From positions 1,798,001 through 1,862,000 of the forward strand of contig NZ_JZEY01000054.1 in the NCBI RefSeq assembly GCF_000969445.1: DNA of 64,000 nucleotides, read 5' to 3'. The notes beneath the pieces were generated by a model that saw only the letters and a program-made list of their open reading frames with translations, did not search any database and had not been told where the DNA came from. Positions 32,767-42,607 of the stretch are shown here, one piece after another. The position numbers were made by a program, and so were the translations under genes. The stretch comes from Devosia chinhatensis (GTDB lineage Bacteria; Pseudomonadota; Alphaproteobacteria; Rhizobiales; Devosiaceae). Positions within the stretch are counted from its first letter, which is position 1. Every line of letters starts with the position of its first letter.

Positions 32767-33785
32767 AGCGCCCCGTCGCCCACACGATCACCCGCCCCGA
32801 GGATGCTGCCGGTGCCAGCCGCGCCCCGCGCGCCTTCACGCCCGACCGCGCCGAAATCGTCGAGGTGGCCTTCGATCCCGCGCCGGATCCCGAGCTGATC
32901 ACGCCCCCGCCTCGCCGCATGGGCTGGATCGGGCGCGTCGCCTGGACCACGGGCGGCATTCTCGTTTCCGCCGGCCTCGGCCTTGCCGCCGACCGGCTGA
33001 TCCGCGACCTTTTCGCCAGCAACCAATATCTCGGCTATGTCGGGCTCGGCCTGCTGGGCGCATTCCTCGTCGCCATCGCGGCCCTGGTGCTGCGCGAAGT
33101 CCTCGCTCTGCGCCGTCTCCGCGTGCTCGACGCGCTCAAGGCCGACGCCACCCGCGCCGCCGCCGACAACGACCGAAAGCGCGCAGGGGTAGTCATCGAC
33201 CACCTCGAGGGCGTCTATGCCGCCCGTCCCGATCTCGCCCGCGCCCGCGAAACCGTAATAACCAATCTTCCCAATCTCTTCGACGGCCAAGAAGTCATTA
33301 CCCTGGCCGAACGCAGCCTCATGGCCCCGCTCGATGCGCGCGCCAAGGCGCTGACCGCCGCCTCCGCGCGGCGCGTGGCCTTGGTCACCGCCGTTTCGCC
33401 CCGTGCGCTGATCGACATCGCCTTCGTCATCTATGAAAGCATCCGCCTCGCCGGTGCCATCGCCGCGCTCTATGGCGCGCGCCCCGGCTTTTTCGGCTTC
33501 TGGCGGCTGGCAGGCTCCGTGCTTGCCCACCTCGCCGTCACCGGCGGCCTCGTGCTCACCGATGGCGTCGTGGAGCAACTGGTCGGCCAAGGGCTTGCCG
33601 CCAAGCTCGCCGCCCGGCTGGGCGAAGGCGTCGTCAATGGCCTCATGACCGTGCGTGTCGGCATCGCCGCCATGCGCGTCGTCCGCCCCCTGCCCTTCGA
33701 CGCCCTGCCCCAACCCATGGTCCGGGATTTTATTCCCGAACTGGTCAAGGTTACCCAGGATGCCGGCAAGGGCTCAGGCGGCTAG
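32763..33785 (+). CDS. YcjF-like membrane protein (DUF697, TIGR01620)
   Basis: This 340-residue inner-membrane partner of YcjX has an N-terminal Pro/Arg-rich cytoplasmic region (to about residue 55), two membrane helices (about 60-80 and 92-115), a coiled segment, then the DUF697 domain (RALIDIAFVIYESIRLAGAI, GVVEQLVGQGLAAKLAARLG and EGVVNGLMTVRVGIAAM). It is translationally coupled to ycjX. Its last 12 bases overlap the 3' end of the convergent EAL gene. Confidence 0.9.
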   Translation: MKRPVAHTITRPEDAAGASRAPRAFTPDRAEIVEVAFDPAPDPELITPPPRRMGWIGRVAWTTGGILVSAGLGLAADRLIRDLFASNQYLGYVGLGLLGAFLVAIAALVLREVLALRRLRVLDALKADATRAAADNDRKRAGVVIDHLEGVYAARPDLARARETVITNLPNLFDGQEVITLAERSLMAPLDARAKALTAASARRVALVTAVSPRALIDIAFVIYESIRLAGAIAALYGARPGFFGFWRLAGSVLAHLAVTGGLVLTDGVVEQLVGQGLAAKLAARLGEGVVNGLMTVRVGIAAMRVVRPLPFDALPQPMVRDFIPELVKVTQDAGKGSGG

Positions 33786-34532
33786 CGCCAGCTGTTCGGA
33801 CGAGGCGAAGGCCTCGATCTGCGGCTTGGCGAAGTAATAGCCCTGAAAGAGGTTGATCCCGGCGCCCCGCAATGTGAGCAGTTCGGCTTCCGTTTCCACG
33901 CCCTCGGCCAGCACCTCGATATCGAGCTGGCGCGCAATGCTGACGATCCCGGCAACGATAACCTGTCGGGCGGGCGAAGTGTCCACGCCACGCAGCAGGT
34001 CCATGTCGATCTTGATGAGATCGGGCTGGAACTTGGCCAGCAGCCCAAGGCCCGCATAACCGGCACCGAAATCATCCAGCGCCGTTATGAAGCCCATGCG
34101 TTTGTATTCGGCCACGATATTGGCCACATGGGCCGCATCGGCCATGTGCTCGTTCTCCGTGAATTCGAACATCAGCCGCGTGGGATTGAAGCGGGTGCGG
34201 GCGGCGGCGGCAAGCGTGGCGCGAATACAGGCGCGCGGCTCGTAAACGGCATTGGGCATGAAGTTGATCGAGAGCCGCGCATCCGATGCTTCGGGCAGGA
34301 ATTGGCCCGCCAGCTCGATGGCCTTGACCCGGCAGGCCTGGTCGAAAACGTAGCGGTTGGCATCCGTCACGGCGGAGAGGACCGACGCCGCCCCCTGGCC
34401 GTCCATCCCGCGCACAAGAGCCTCATAGCCCCAGATGCGCTGGGCACCCATGTCGACAATGGGGTGAAAGGCCATTGTAAAGGGCAACGGAAATTCTTCG
34501 CCGTCACGGCAGCCCTGGCAACCTGTGCCCAT
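33774..34532 (-). CDS. EAL-domain protein (predicted c-di-GMP phosphodiesterase)
   Basis: The 252-residue protein is a stand-alone EAL domain with all key residues visible: EALVR, SINFMPN, FEFTENE, DDFGAG, KIDMD, EGVETEAE and QGYYFAKP. It should therefore be able to hydrolyse cyclic di-GMP. There is no GGDEF or membrane segment. The N-terminus is short and carries CQGC (Cys at about residues 5 and 8), a possible metal or redox site. The start at 34532 has AGG seven bases upstream. c-di-GMP turnover is relevant to the neighbouring motility and curli functions, but genetic linkage is loose. Confidence 0.92.
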   Translation of the reverse strand: MGTGCQGCRDGEEFPLPFTMAFHPIVDMGAQRIWGYEALVRGMDGQGAASVLSAVTDANRYVFDQACRVKAIELAGQFLPEASDARLSINFMPNAVYEPRACIRATLAAAARTRFNPTRLMFEFTENEHMADAAHVANIVAEYKRMGFITALDDFGAGYAGLGLLAKFQPDLIKIDMDLLRGVDTSPARQVIVAGIVSIARQLDIEVLAEGVETEAELLTLRGAGINLFQGYYFAKPQIEAFASSEQLALAA

Positions 34533-34620
34533 TTGATAACCTATGTTACTATAGAATAAGGAATTTTCCTCATCCTGCAGCAACAGGCCTTAACGCATCG
34601 CCAATGACGATGACTTGTGA

Positions 34621-34941
34621 TCAGTCCTTGGCCGCGCTCGGTGCCAGCGTCAGCTTCAGTCCGTCCAGGGCGTCTGAGCACAGGATCTGGCAGGAGAGGC
34701 GCGAGTTCGTCTTCACATCGCCGACGCTGTCGAGCATATCCTCTTCCTCGTCGCTCGGCGCGCCAACCGCGTCGAGCCACTCCGAATCCACATAGCAGTG
34801 GCAGGTGGCGCAGCTCAGCGCCCCGCCGCACTCGGCTTTGATATTGAGGCCCCAGTCACGGATCACTTCCATGACGCGCCAGCCCTCGAGCCCTTCGAGC
34901 TCGTGCACGTCGCCAGCCTGGTCGGTAACGATGATCTTCAT
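34621..34941 (-). CDS. [2Fe-2S] ferredoxin (adrenodoxin type)
   Basis: The 106-residue ferredoxin has ligands C38, C44, C47 (CGGALSCATC) and C84 (RLSCQI), an acidic region SDEEEDMLD for partner binding, and normal family length. It could carry electrons from the nearby ferredoxin-NADP reductase (35106-36131) to sulfite reductase or to iron-sulfur assembly. It is paralogous to the ferredoxin at 41092. Confidence 0.95.
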   Translation of the reverse strand: MKIIVTDQAGDVHELEGLEGWRVMEVIRDWGLNIKAECGGALSCATCHCYVDSEWLDAVGAPSDEEEDMLDSVGDVKTNSRLSCQILCSDALDGLKLTLAPSAAKD

Positions 34942-35015
34942 GAAAAAGCGCTCCTCAACAGCGCGATGGGGATAGCGGGTTGAGGGGCCACCCGCAAGGC
35001 TATCCTTCCTGCGGC

Positions 35016-35038
35016 ACCACCCGGCTTTACCGGGTGGT
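35016..35038. terminator. Hairpin downstream of the reductase gene
   Basis: ACCACCCGG and CCGGGTGGT form a perfect 9-base stem with loop CTTTA. It lies about 70 bases past the reductase stop on the minus strand. There is no T tract. Confidence 0.5.
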
Positions 35039-35105
35039 CCATGCTCCCGCTGAGCTGTACTGCCAGGACAAGTCCGCCAATGACCCGGGAGGCGCGGATA
35101 GTGCC

Positions 35106-36260
<1,155 letters not shown>

Positions 36261-36279
36261 CTAACTCAATCCACTTATC

Positions 36280-37554
36280 TTACGATACGCGGCGAAGGAA
36301 GGGGCGCGTACCCAGCGGAATTTCCGTGACACCGACGGGCTGGTAGAACACCGCCACTTCCGGCAGACGGTTTTCGATCAAGGCCTCGCGTGTCGGCTCG
36401 TGGGTGACGACCAGCGCATTGATCCCGCAGCGACGCATCAACGGAATCTGGTCCTGCAGAACATCGCCTATAGCCCTGATTTCGCCCGCATATCTATAGC
36501 GCTCGGAGAGCAGCCGCGCCGTGGAATAGCCCCGACCATCTGTAAAGGCCGGGAACCGGATCGCCACCGAAGCAAAGCGCGTCAGGTCGTCAACCACGTC
36601 TTCGATCTTTTCGCCAGGCGACACCAGGAGGCCGAGCGGATGCGGATTGGCCAGGAACTCCGCGCGGTTCGCGAGAAAGACCGGCAGCGGCACATGCACA
36701 TAGCGCGCTTCGGATGGATTGGCGCCCTCTTCCCAGTCCTTGAACGGGTCGGCGATGAAGGCACCGTCTTTGAACAGATTATGGCGGTTTGCAGCTTTCA
36801 TCGGATTGGCGATCGCTCCACTGAAATCGTAATGGATGCCGCATTCCTTCTTGTTGAGGCCGCGCCACCGTCCGGCGCGCGGATCCTCGCCCTCGGCAAC
36901 GATCGAGGTACAGGGCGCGCAGCCGATTGACTTGTAGCCTTTGGCATAGAGCGGATGCTCGGGCAAGTTATGCTTCTGGCGGTATTCGACCACGTCCGCA
37001 TCGGTGAAATAGGCCAGCGGATTGACCTTGATGCGGTCGTCGCTGGTCAACTCGAAATGCGGCAGTACGCCCCGTTCCTTCGTCTGGTAGCGCTTACGCC
37101 CGGTGACCCAGCCGCCATATTGCTCGGTGATCGGCTCCAGCGGCTCCGTCTTGCGGATATGGCAGCAGGAATCGGGGTCTGTCTCCCAAAGATCGCCTTT
37201 GGGATCGAACCGCTTCACGTCGTCCGGATTGGGATGGATGGCATGAACGTTGATGAGACCGAACTGCGACTTCAGCGTTTCGACATAGTCCAGCGTCTCG
37301 GCGAAGTGTTTGCCGGTTTCTAGGAAATAGACCGGCATGGATGGATCGACCTGCGCCACCATGTGCAGCAGTACGGCAGAATCCGCACCGAAGGACGAAA
37401 CGATGGCGAGGTCACCTGGCAGGACGTCGCTCACCGCATAGCGCAACACCCCGACCGCATCCATTTCGTCGAACATGCCATTGAGCGCAAGAATGCCCAG
37501 GGCCCGCAGCTTGTCATTGGCCACCGGAACAGGGGCGAGTTTAGGCATTGCCAT
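36280..37554 (-). CDS. cysH: APS reductase CysH fused to a DUF934 domain
   Basis: The 424-residue fusion has an N-terminal part (about 1-245) that is an adenylylsulfate reductase. It shows the PP-loop SSFGADSAVLL (about 53-63), cysteine pairs CC at 130-131 and CAPC at 212-215 that would bind a [4Fe-4S] cluster (typical of APS rather than PAPS reductases), and catalytic ECGIH at 237-241. The C-terminal part (about 259-410: LFKDGAFIADPF, FPAFTDGRGYSTARLLSERY, RCGINAL) matches DUF934, which is normally a separate gene beside cysH and cysI. It reduces activated sulfate to sulfite. The start at 37554 has GGAGG and overlaps cysI by 14 bases. Confidence 0.9.
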   Translation of the reverse strand: MAMPKLAPVPVANDKLRALGILALNGMFDEMDAVGVLRYAVSDVLPGDLAIVSSFGADSAVLLHMVAQVDPSMPVYFLETGKHFAETLDYVETLKSQFGLINVHAIHPNPDDVKRFDPKGDLWETDPDSCCHIRKTEPLEPITEQYGGWVTGRKRYQTKERGVLPHFELTSDDRIKVNPLAYFTDADVVEYRQKHNLPEHPLYAKGYKSIGCAPCTSIVAEGEDPRAGRWRGLNKKECGIHYDFSGAIANPMKAANRHNLFKDGAFIADPFKDWEEGANPSEARYVHVPLPVFLANRAEFLANPHPLGLLVSPGEKIEDVVDDLTRFASVAIRFPAFTDGRGYSTARLLSERYRYAGEIRAIGDVLQDQIPLMRRCGINALVVTHEPTREALIENRLPEVAVFYQPVGVTEIPLGTRPFLRRVS

Positions 37555-39199
37555 ACAACGCCTCCTTGAACGGAGCGTCACCCAGCCGGCGGTAGGTCGC
37601 GAGGAAAGTCTCATCCGCGCTCTGCCGCTGGGCGATATAGAAGTCCACCAGCTTTTCGATGGCGCCCGGCACCGCGTCGGCTTCGAAGCCCGGCCCGATG
37701 ATCTTGCCCACCGACGCACCTTCCGTAGCGTCGCCGCCTAGGGTGATCTGGTAGAGCTCGCCGCCCTTCTTCTCGACGCCCAGAATGCCGATGTGGCCCA
37801 CATGATGATGCCCGCAGGCATTGATGCAGCCGGAAATCTTGATCTTGAGATCGCCGATGTCCTTCTGCCGCTCGGGCGCGGCAAAGGTCTTGGAAATTTC
37901 CTGCGCGATCGGAATCGAGCGGGCGTTTGCCAGGGCGCAGAAGTCGAGCCCCGGGCAGCAGATCATGTCGGTGATGAGGTTGTTATTGCCCTCCGCCAGA
38001 CCATTGGCCACCAGGATGTCATAGACCGCCCTCAGATCGCCGACCGCTACATGGGGCAGAACCAGGTTCTGCTCATGGGTCACCCGCAATTCGTCATGGG
38101 AATAGCGCTCGGCCAGATCCGCCACCACGTCCATCTGCACATCGGTGGCATCGCCGGGCGCGCCACCAATGGGCTTGAGCGAAATCGTCACCGAGGCATA
38201 CCCGGGCACGCGATGGGGATGGAGATTGTTGTCGAGCCAGCGGCCATAGGCCGGGTCGATGATCGATTGATAGGCCACGTCAACCGTGTCGCCGGAGCGG
38301 TCGGCAAAATCGGGCGGCGCGAAATAGGCCGTGATCCGGTCGAGCTCCTCCTGCGGCAGTGTCAGCACGCCCCCGCGCACTTCGGCGAATTCAGCTTCCA
38401 CCTGCCCCTTGATGCTTTCGAGGCCCTCTTCATGCACCAGGATCTTGATGCGCGCCTTGTACTTGTTGTCCCGGCGGCCATAGCGGTTGTAAACGCGCAT
38501 AATGGACTCGAGATAGGCCAGCAAATGCTCGTTCGGCACGAAGCTGTTGATCAGCTTGGCAATCATCGGCGTGCGGCCGAGGCCTCCACCGACCCAGACT
38601 TCCCAGCCGATATTGCCCGACGCATTCACCGCCGCCTGCAGGCCGATGTCGTGGAAGCGGATCGCAGCACGATCGTTCGGCGAGCCGGTGATGGCGATCT
38701 TGAATTTGCGCGGCAGGTAGGAAAATTCCGGATGCAGGCTCGACCATTGCCGCAGGATTTCGGCGATGGGGCGCGGATCGATGATCTCGTCCGCCGCGGC
38801 GCCGGCAAACTGGTCGGTGGTAACATTGCGGATGCAATTGCCCGAGGTCTGGATGGCGTGCATCTCCACGCTCGCCAGCTCTTCGAGGATCACCGGAATG
38901 TCCTTGAGCTTGGGCCAGTTGAACTGGATGTTCTGCCGCGTCGTAAAGTGACCATAGCCGCGGTCATAGGTCCGCGCGATATGGGCCAGCTTGCGCATCT
39001 GGCGTCCACTGAGCGTGCCGTAGGGAACCGCGATCCGCAGCATATAGGCGTGAAGCTGCAGATAGAGCCCGTTCATAAGCCGTAAAGGCCGGAACTGGTC
39101 CTCACTCAACTCACCCGAAAGACGGCGCTTCACCTGGTCGGAAAACTGCGCCGTGCGACCCGCTACGAAAGCGGCGTCGAATTCGTCATATCGATACAT
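37541..39199 (-). CDS. cysI: Sulfite reductase hemoprotein (nitrite/sulfite reductase family)
   Basis: The 552-residue siroheme and [4Fe-4S] enzyme reduces sulfite to sulfide. It has the ferredoxin-type signature TTRQNIQFNW, GNCIRNVTTD, and the cluster ligands CCPGLDFC and GCINACGHHHVG. No cysJ is present, so ferredoxin is the likely electron donor. Nitrite reductase of the same family is an alternative, but the cysG and cysH neighbours favour sulfite. Its start overlaps the DUF2849 gene by 14 bases. Confidence 0.92.
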   Translation of the reverse strand: MYRYDEFDAAFVAGRTAQFSDQVKRRLSGELSEDQFRPLRLMNGLYLQLHAYMLRIAVPYGTLSGRQMRKLAHIARTYDRGYGHFTTRQNIQFNWPKLKDIPVILEELASVEMHAIQTSGNCIRNVTTDQFAGAAADEIIDPRPIAEILRQWSSLHPEFSYLPRKFKIAITGSPNDRAAIRFHDIGLQAAVNASGNIGWEVWVGGGLGRTPMIAKLINSFVPNEHLLAYLESIMRVYNRYGRRDNKYKARIKILVHEEGLESIKGQVEAEFAEVRGGVLTLPQEELDRITAYFAPPDFADRSGDTVDVAYQSIIDPAYGRWLDNNLHPHRVPGYASVTISLKPIGGAPGDATDVQMDVVADLAERYSHDELRVTHEQNLVLPHVAVGDLRAVYDILVANGLAEGNNNLITDMICCPGLDFCALANARSIPIAQEISKTFAAPERQKDIGDLKIKISGCINACGHHHVGHIGILGVEKKGGELYQITLGGDATEGASVGKIIGPGFEADAVPGAIEKLVDFYIAQRQSADETFLATYRRLGDAPFKEALYGNA

Positions 39200-39509
39200 G
39201 CCCGTCGTCACCTAAGTGCTGGCGATCATACGCCTGCCCATTGAGAGTTAGGGGAGCGGTGGGGCCCGCCGCCCGGATGCGTTCGCGCAGGCGCTTGGGC
39301 ACGATCTGGCCGCCTTCCTGCGTCACTTCTTCGATTTCAAGGCTGATGATGCGTCCGGTCGCCTTGGTGGCGGCCAGGGCCGCATCGCGCTCGGCAATCT
39401 CGTCCTTTGAGAACAGGCGTGCGGCCTGCAGATCTTCCACCCAGGCGCCATTGGCGTCGAGATAGACTGTACCGCCTGAGGTCAATTCATTGCCGGTGAG
39501 AATTTCCAT
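39186..39509 (-). CDS. DUF2849 protein of the sulfate-assimilation operon
   Basis: The 107-residue protein matches DUF2849, a family found between cysG and cysI in Alphaproteobacteria (TGNELTSGGTVYLDANGAWV and ERDAALAATKATGRIISLEI). The function is unknown; the fixed position suggests an accessory role in siroheme insertion or sulfite reduction. It is separated from cysG by two bases. Confidence 0.9.
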   Translation of the reverse strand: MEILTGNELTSGGTVYLDANGAWVEDLQAARLFSKDEIAERDAALAATKATGRIISLEIEEVTQEGGQIVPKRLRERIRAAGPTAPLTLNGQAYDRQHLGDDGHVSI

Positions 39510-39511
39510 GC

Positions 39512-40927
39512 CTAAGCTACCTTGAAATTAGTCGCAGCCGCCGCGGCGGCATTGTGCCAGTCGCCCTGCGCCACCGCGCGGCCCACCAGGATGACGGCCG
39601 GACCGTTTACGAAATCCACGGCGCCAGCTGCCAGGGCTCCCAGCGTGCCTGCATAGGAGGTGCTGTCCGAACGCCCGGCATTGACGACAATCCCGATGGG
39701 CAGGTCAGCGGCAGCACCCTGGGCCATCAGGCGCGATGCCGTCTCCGCCGCAATGGCCTTGCCCATGTAGAGGGCCAGCGTCAAACCAGATTGGGCCAGC
39801 GAGGCCCAATGCGCCAGATCGCTATCGTCAGCGCCATGCGCCGTCGCCATGACAAAGCCGCTCGATACCTTGCGCAGCGTCACCGGCGTGGCCGTATCGG
39901 CCGCGGCAGCCAGCGCCGCACTTACGCCGGGCACGATCTGGTAGGGTAGCCCCGCCTTGCGCAGAGCCTCGATTTCCTCGCCCGCCCGACCGAACACCAT
40001 GGGATCGCCGGACTTGAGACGCGCGACTTTCTTGCCTTCGCCGGCCAGCCGGACAATCAGCGTATTGATCTGCGCCTGCGAAAACGAATGATGTCCTCGC
40101 GCCTTGCCGACACAGATCTGCTCGGCATCGCGACGGCCCATCTGCACCACGGCAGCAGGCACCAATTGATCATGCACGATCACGTCGGCCTGTTGCAGCA
40201 GCCGCTGGGCCCGCAACGTCAGCAGGTCCTCCGCACCGGGACCTGCACCGATGAGCCAGACGACGCCCTGCCCGCGTTCCTGTGCGGCATGGGCCGAAAG
40301 CAGGAATTCGGCTTCCGCGAGCCCCGCCACGGGGCTGGCCGACACCGCGCGCTCGACGGCAGGGGACGACACCAGCGCCTCGTAATAGCGCCGACGCGCC
40401 GGACCGTCGTGAATCAGGCTTTCAACCCGCTGGCGCAACCCACCGGCCAGCCTGGCAATTCTGCCGATCCCCGGCGCCAGCAGCGCCTCGACCTGCGCTC
40501 GCACCAGCCGCGCCAGCACCGGAGCGTCGCCTTCAGTGGAAATAGCCACCGTCAGCGGCGCCCGCTCGACGATGGAGGGGGTGTAGAAATCGCACTCTGC
40601 CGGAACGTCGACCACATTGAGCGGAATGTTCAGCCGCCGCGCTTCGGCCTTGGCGATCTCGGCCGCTGCGCTCTCCTCGCCGACAAAAACCAGTGCCGCC
40701 CCGGCAACATCGCCAGCCGTAAGGGCACGGTTGAAAATCGTCACGGGAAAGGAGGAGAAATCAGCCTCGACGTGCTCGGCATAAATCTCGACTAAAGCAG
40801 TCGTCTTGGAAACCAGCCGGACCTTATTGAGGGCTTCATCGCCGCCGCCGACGATGATGATACGCTTGCCCTTTACCTTGTAGCTCAACGGAAATGTGTT
40901 GAGGTGCCGCATGCTGTCCTTGTCCAT
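39512..40927 (-). CDS. cysG: Siroheme synthase CysG
   Basis: The 471-residue multifunctional enzyme has an N-terminal dehydrogenase/ferrochelatase part (IIIVGGGDEALNKVRL, then PLNVVDVPAECDFYTPSIVE) and a C-terminal uroporphyrinogen III methyltransferase (WLIGAGPGAEDLLTLRAQRL, then RLKSGDPMVFGRAGEE, then VVPGVSAA-like IVPGVSAALAAAAD). It supplies siroheme for the sulfite reductase downstream. The ATG at 40912 (MRHLNTFPL) has a better AAGGA site and may be the true start. It is the first gene of the operon. Confidence 0.93.
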   Translation of the reverse strand: MDKDSMRHLNTFPLSYKVKGKRIIIVGGGDEALNKVRLVSKTTALVEIYAEHVEADFSSFPVTIFNRALTAGDVAGAALVFVGEESAAAEIAKAEARRLNIPLNVVDVPAECDFYTPSIVERAPLTVAISTEGDAPVLARLVRAQVEALLAPGIGRIARLAGGLRQRVESLIHDGPARRRYYEALVSSPAVERAVSASPVAGLAEAEFLLSAHAAQERGQGVVWLIGAGPGAEDLLTLRAQRLLQQADVIVHDQLVPAAVVQMGRRDAEQICVGKARGHHSFSQAQINTLIVRLAGEGKKVARLKSGDPMVFGRAGEEIEALRKAGLPYQIVPGVSAALAAAADTATPVTLRKVSSGFVMATAHGADDSDLAHWASLAQSGLTLALYMGKAIAAETASRLMAQGAAADLPIGIVVNAGRSDSTSYAGTLGALAAGAVDFVNGPAVILVGRAVAQGDWHNAAAAAATNFKVA

Positions 40928-41091
40928 GAGATAGGCACAGATACCCCAAGCGGAGCGCCCACAACAAGGCGCTGAGAATCAATCGCTTTTATATTTCCCT
41001 GCAGAGCCGTCCTTTGGAACGCCGACAATGACTTTTGCCGCGTGCCGCCAAATGAATCTGTGGACATAGCCTGGAGAGAAATTTTTGCCAG

Positions 41092-41412
41092 TTAGCCTTG
41101 GCGGGTCGGCACATGCACGACAAGCCCATCCAGCTCCTGTCGCACCTTGATCTGGCAGGAAAGCCGGCTGCTGTCGCGCACGTCGAAAGCAAAATCGAGC
41201 ATGTCTTCCTCCATGGACGAAGGGCCGCCCACGGTCTGGCGCCATGCGTCGTCGACATAGACATGGCAGGTGGCACAGGTGCAGGCGCCGCCGCACTCTG
41301 CCACGATGCCAGGCACCGCGTTCATGATCGCGGTTTCCATGACGGTCGAGCCGTTCTCCCCTTCGGTGTCGATGCGTTCGCCCTGGGAGGTGACATAGGT
41401 GATCTTGGTCAT
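41092..41412 (-). CDS. [2Fe-2S] ferredoxin (adrenodoxin type), second copy
   Basis: The 106-residue ferredoxin has ligands C40, C46, C49 (CGGACTCATC) and C86 (RLSCQI). It shares the MEEDMLDFA acidic patch with its relative at 34621 but is clearly divergent. It lies between the methyltransferase and cysG on the same strand, so it could supply electrons to the cys enzymes. Confidence 0.93.
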   Translation of the reverse strand: MTKITYVTSQGERIDTEGENGSTVMETAIMNAVPGIVAECGGACTCATCHVYVDDAWRQTVGGPSSMEEDMLDFAFDVRDSSRLSCQIKVRQELDGLVVHVPTRQG

Positions 41413-41437
41413 GGGGAGCCTGTGTGTCTTTCGAAGA

Positions 41438-42607
41438 TCAAAGGCCCAGAAGGCCTTCGAGATAATGCTTGTCGATGCCGAACAGTGTCTTGACCGCCGC
41501 GATACGGTCAAGCGCGGCCTGCCGCGACCCTGCGCCGCCCTTCTGCGCGACGATCAGGTTGTTCTTGGGCGTATGCGCGTCCGAGACGAATTCGAAGACC
41601 TTGGTCCGATAACCCGAGGCTTCGAGGATCAAGGCGCGCAGCCCGTCCGTGACCATCTCGGCCTGCTTTTCCATGAACGTGCCATGGCGCAGGAGGAAAT
41701 CGAGACTCTGGTCCGGCACACCCGCCTCCATCTGCCGGCGGATCTGCTTGTGGCAGCATGGCGCGACGGCAATCAGCTCTGCCCCCGCTGAGATACCCCG
41801 GTAAATCGCATCATCCGTCGCCGTGTCGCAGGCATGCAGCGCGATCACGGCGTTAGCGCCGCTGGCATCATAATCGAGAATCGACCCCGCCTCGAAGCGA
41901 AGCCCCTCGAAACCGGACGCCTGTGCCGTGGCATTGCCGTCGCTCACCAATTGCGGGCGCAGCTCGACGCCGATGACCTCTGCCCTTGCGCCCTGGCTCG
42001 CGAGATAGTCGTAGAGCGCAAAGTCGAGATAACCCTTGCCTGCGCCCATATCCACGATCCGTGGACTTTCTGCCTTAAGTCCCTGAATCAGGGGCGCAAA
42101 GATTTCGACCATCTTGTTGATCTGGCGGAACTTATCCTGGGCAGTGTTGCGCACTGCACCGTCCTTGCCCGTAATGCCAAGAGCGTACAGCCAAGGCTTG
42201 CTTGTCTCGGCCAGAGGTCTGTTCTTGGCGCGATCATGCCCACTTGACGCTGCCTCTCGCCCAGCCACATCCCTCCGCTTGAGCCGCATCGTGTCGCCCT
42301 GCCGCTCGAATTGCAGGTCAAAGCCCATGGTCTCCAGCCGTGCGCTGCGCCAATCCTCGGTAAGCCCGGTGGTCAGTAAAAGCGCCGCTTCATTGAGCGT
42401 CAGGTTCTTGGTGATGTCGCGCGTCTTGTAGCGGAAAACGAAGCTCAACCGCTCCCCGGCCTTGATGGCGACCTTGCGGGCCTCGGCCGATTTGAGTTCC
42501 GCTTCCGGGCCCTGATAGCCACCGAGCTTGAGGCGCGTCAGCGTTCCTTCGGTGAAAGCGAGCTGCACCGCAGCGACGAACTCGCCGATGCGGTCGAGCG
42601 TGGTCAA
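41438..42607 (-). CDS. SAM-dependent methyltransferase (class I, Methyltransf_32-like)
   Basis: The 389-residue protein has an N-terminal unknown region (about 1-130) followed by a Rossmann methyltransferase: motif I VDMGAGKGYLDF at about 185-196, acidic loop VIGVELRP, and NAVIALHACDTATDDAIY followed by APCCHKQIR. Related proteins are annotated as RNA or protein methyltransferases; the substrate is unknown. It starts at TTG (42607), supported by AAGGAG five bases upstream, and overlaps the prfC stop as TTGA, indicating coupled translation. Confidence 0.87.
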   Translation of the reverse strand: MTTLDRIGEFVAAVQLAFTEGTLTRLKLGGYQGPEAELKSAEARKVAIKAGERLSFVFRYKTRDITKNLTLNEAALLLTTGLTEDWRSARLETMGFDLQFERQGDTMRLKRRDVAGREAASSGHDRAKNRPLAETSKPWLYALGITGKDGAVRNTAQDKFRQINKMVEIFAPLIQGLKAESPRIVDMGAGKGYLDFALYDYLASQGARAEVIGVELRPQLVSDGNATAQASGFEGLRFEAGSILDYDASGANAVIALHACDTATDDAIYRGISAGAELIAVAPCCHKQIRRQMEAGVPDQSLDFLLRHGTFMEKQAEMVTDGLRALILEASGYRTKVFEFVSDAHTPKNNLIVAQKGGAGSRQAALDRIAAVKTLFGIDKHYLEGLLGL

